Shown here one piece after another: positions 5,790 to 6,162 of a DNA stretch of 6,162 bases. The translations under genes and the position numbers were made by a program. Below the pieces are notes generated by a model. The model was not told the origin of the DNA. It ran no database searches and saw only the letters and a list, made by a program, of their open reading frames with translations. The stretch is from Lentisphaerota bacterium (lineage in GTDB: Bacteria; Verrucomicrobiota; Kiritimatiellia; RFP12; UBA1067), in NCBI GenBank assembly GCA_015061765.1, contig SUVZ01000241.1, positions 1 to 6,162 of the forward strand, written 5' to 3'. Within the stretch, counting starts at the first letter, position 1. Each line of letters opens with the position of its first letter.

Positions 5790-6162
5790 TCACCGGATGA
5801 TGCGGCTCGTCGCTTTGTCCAGCGCCGCCCAAAGCGACGCAGGATCCTTCGCTTCAAGCAAGGTCAACCTGCTCGCCTTGCGGCGAAACACAATCATCAG
5901 GTCTGACATCAGCTTGAGGAAGAATGCGGCGCCGGCACTGGGGATTGCGGAGAGAACGATGAAATTGACCTTTTCGCCGCTGTCGTCCCAGACAATGCCT
6001 TCCTTCGAGATGCCGAGCGCGAACGCGAGCGCACCACCCTCGACGCCGCGGACATGAGGCACCGCCACGCCCGCCTCCATGCGCGTCGTGAGGACCGCCT
6101 CGCGCTCAAGGGCGAGGTGTGCGAGCGCCTCGCCGTCGGACACGAATCCGCCGTTGGACATC
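5790..6162 (-). CDS. PTS EIIA type-2 domain protein (fructose/mannitol/nitrogen class), 5' end beyond window
   Basis: EIIA type-2 domains accept phosphate from HPr or NPr on a histidine and either pass it to a sugar permease or act as regulators. The visible 123 residues cover the C-terminal four fifths or so. LEREAVLTTRMEAGVAVPHVRG is the phosphorylation-site region, with the acceptor His36 in VPHVR (codon 6056-6054). NFIVLSAIP and FFLKLMSDL follow, then the closing helix (LWAALDKATSRIIR). The family is usually about 150 residues, and the ATG at 6161 falls in the middle of the first helix region, so the true start is upstream of the window. The HLxxLxxL motif common in the family appears as FLKLMSDL, with Phe81 in place of the second histidine. 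No EIIB or EIIC partner is seen. A regulatory (EIIA-Ntr-like) role is plausible but not shown. Confidence 0.88.
   Translation of the reverse strand, partial: MSNGGFVSDGEALAHLALEREAVLTTRMEAGVAVPHVRGVEGGALAFALGISKEGIVWDDSGEKVNFIVLSAIPSAGAAFFLKLMSDLMIVFRRKASRLTLLEAKDPASLWAALDKATSRIIR

Noticed and set aside
1..6162. CRISPR array, tRNA, rRNA or insertion sequence
   Set aside because: No regularly spaced long repeats, no cloverleaf-like segment, no rRNA motifs and no transposase were seen on either strand.

Overview
All the genes I can support lie on the minus strand, so the window reads right to left. The set is a phosphotransferase-type EIIA domain (cut by the right edge), an unassigned lectin-fold-like protein, a small HNH nuclease, a periplasmic adaptor, an RND efflux pump, and the start of folP (dihydropteroate synthase, cut by the left edge). 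The inner/outer membrane efflux pair indicates a Gram-negative-type (diderm) bacterium. The moderately high GC, the isolated EIIA domain and the cysteine-rich periplasmic domains would suit an anaerobe of the PVC group (Lentisphaerota, Kiritimatiellota or relatives). That assignment is inference: no rRNA or other phylogenetic marker is present.

Right block (about 4683-6162): EIIA, then a 111-base gap holding a perfect 14-base palindrome, then a 222-residue protein with a predicted concanavalin-like beta sandwich, then a 105-residue HNH protein. The Shine-Dalgarno sequence of the HNH gene overlaps the stop codon of the lectin-like gene, so these two are almost certainly co-transcribed and translationally coupled.

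A 235-base intergenic region (4448-4682) separates the blocks. It shows no rho-independent terminator for the HNH gene. It does hold a plausible extended -10 promoter for the efflux operon, plus short direct repeats and a small palindrome.

Left block (1-4447): adaptor (366 aa), RND permease (1023 aa, starting 3 bases after the adaptor stop) and folP (starting 22 bases after the permease stop) form a tight operon. No outer-membrane channel gene is present, so the pump presumably uses a TolC-like partner encoded elsewhere. The folP start is canonical, with the MGIVNVTPDSFSDGG and IGAESTRPGS motifs. Within its first 83 codons it carries two exact 15-base copies of a GGGGACAGACCC-type repeat and a degenerate second copy of its own motif-2 region. 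The SVDT motif expected near the end of the visible part is not seen. This is the part of the window most worth checking.
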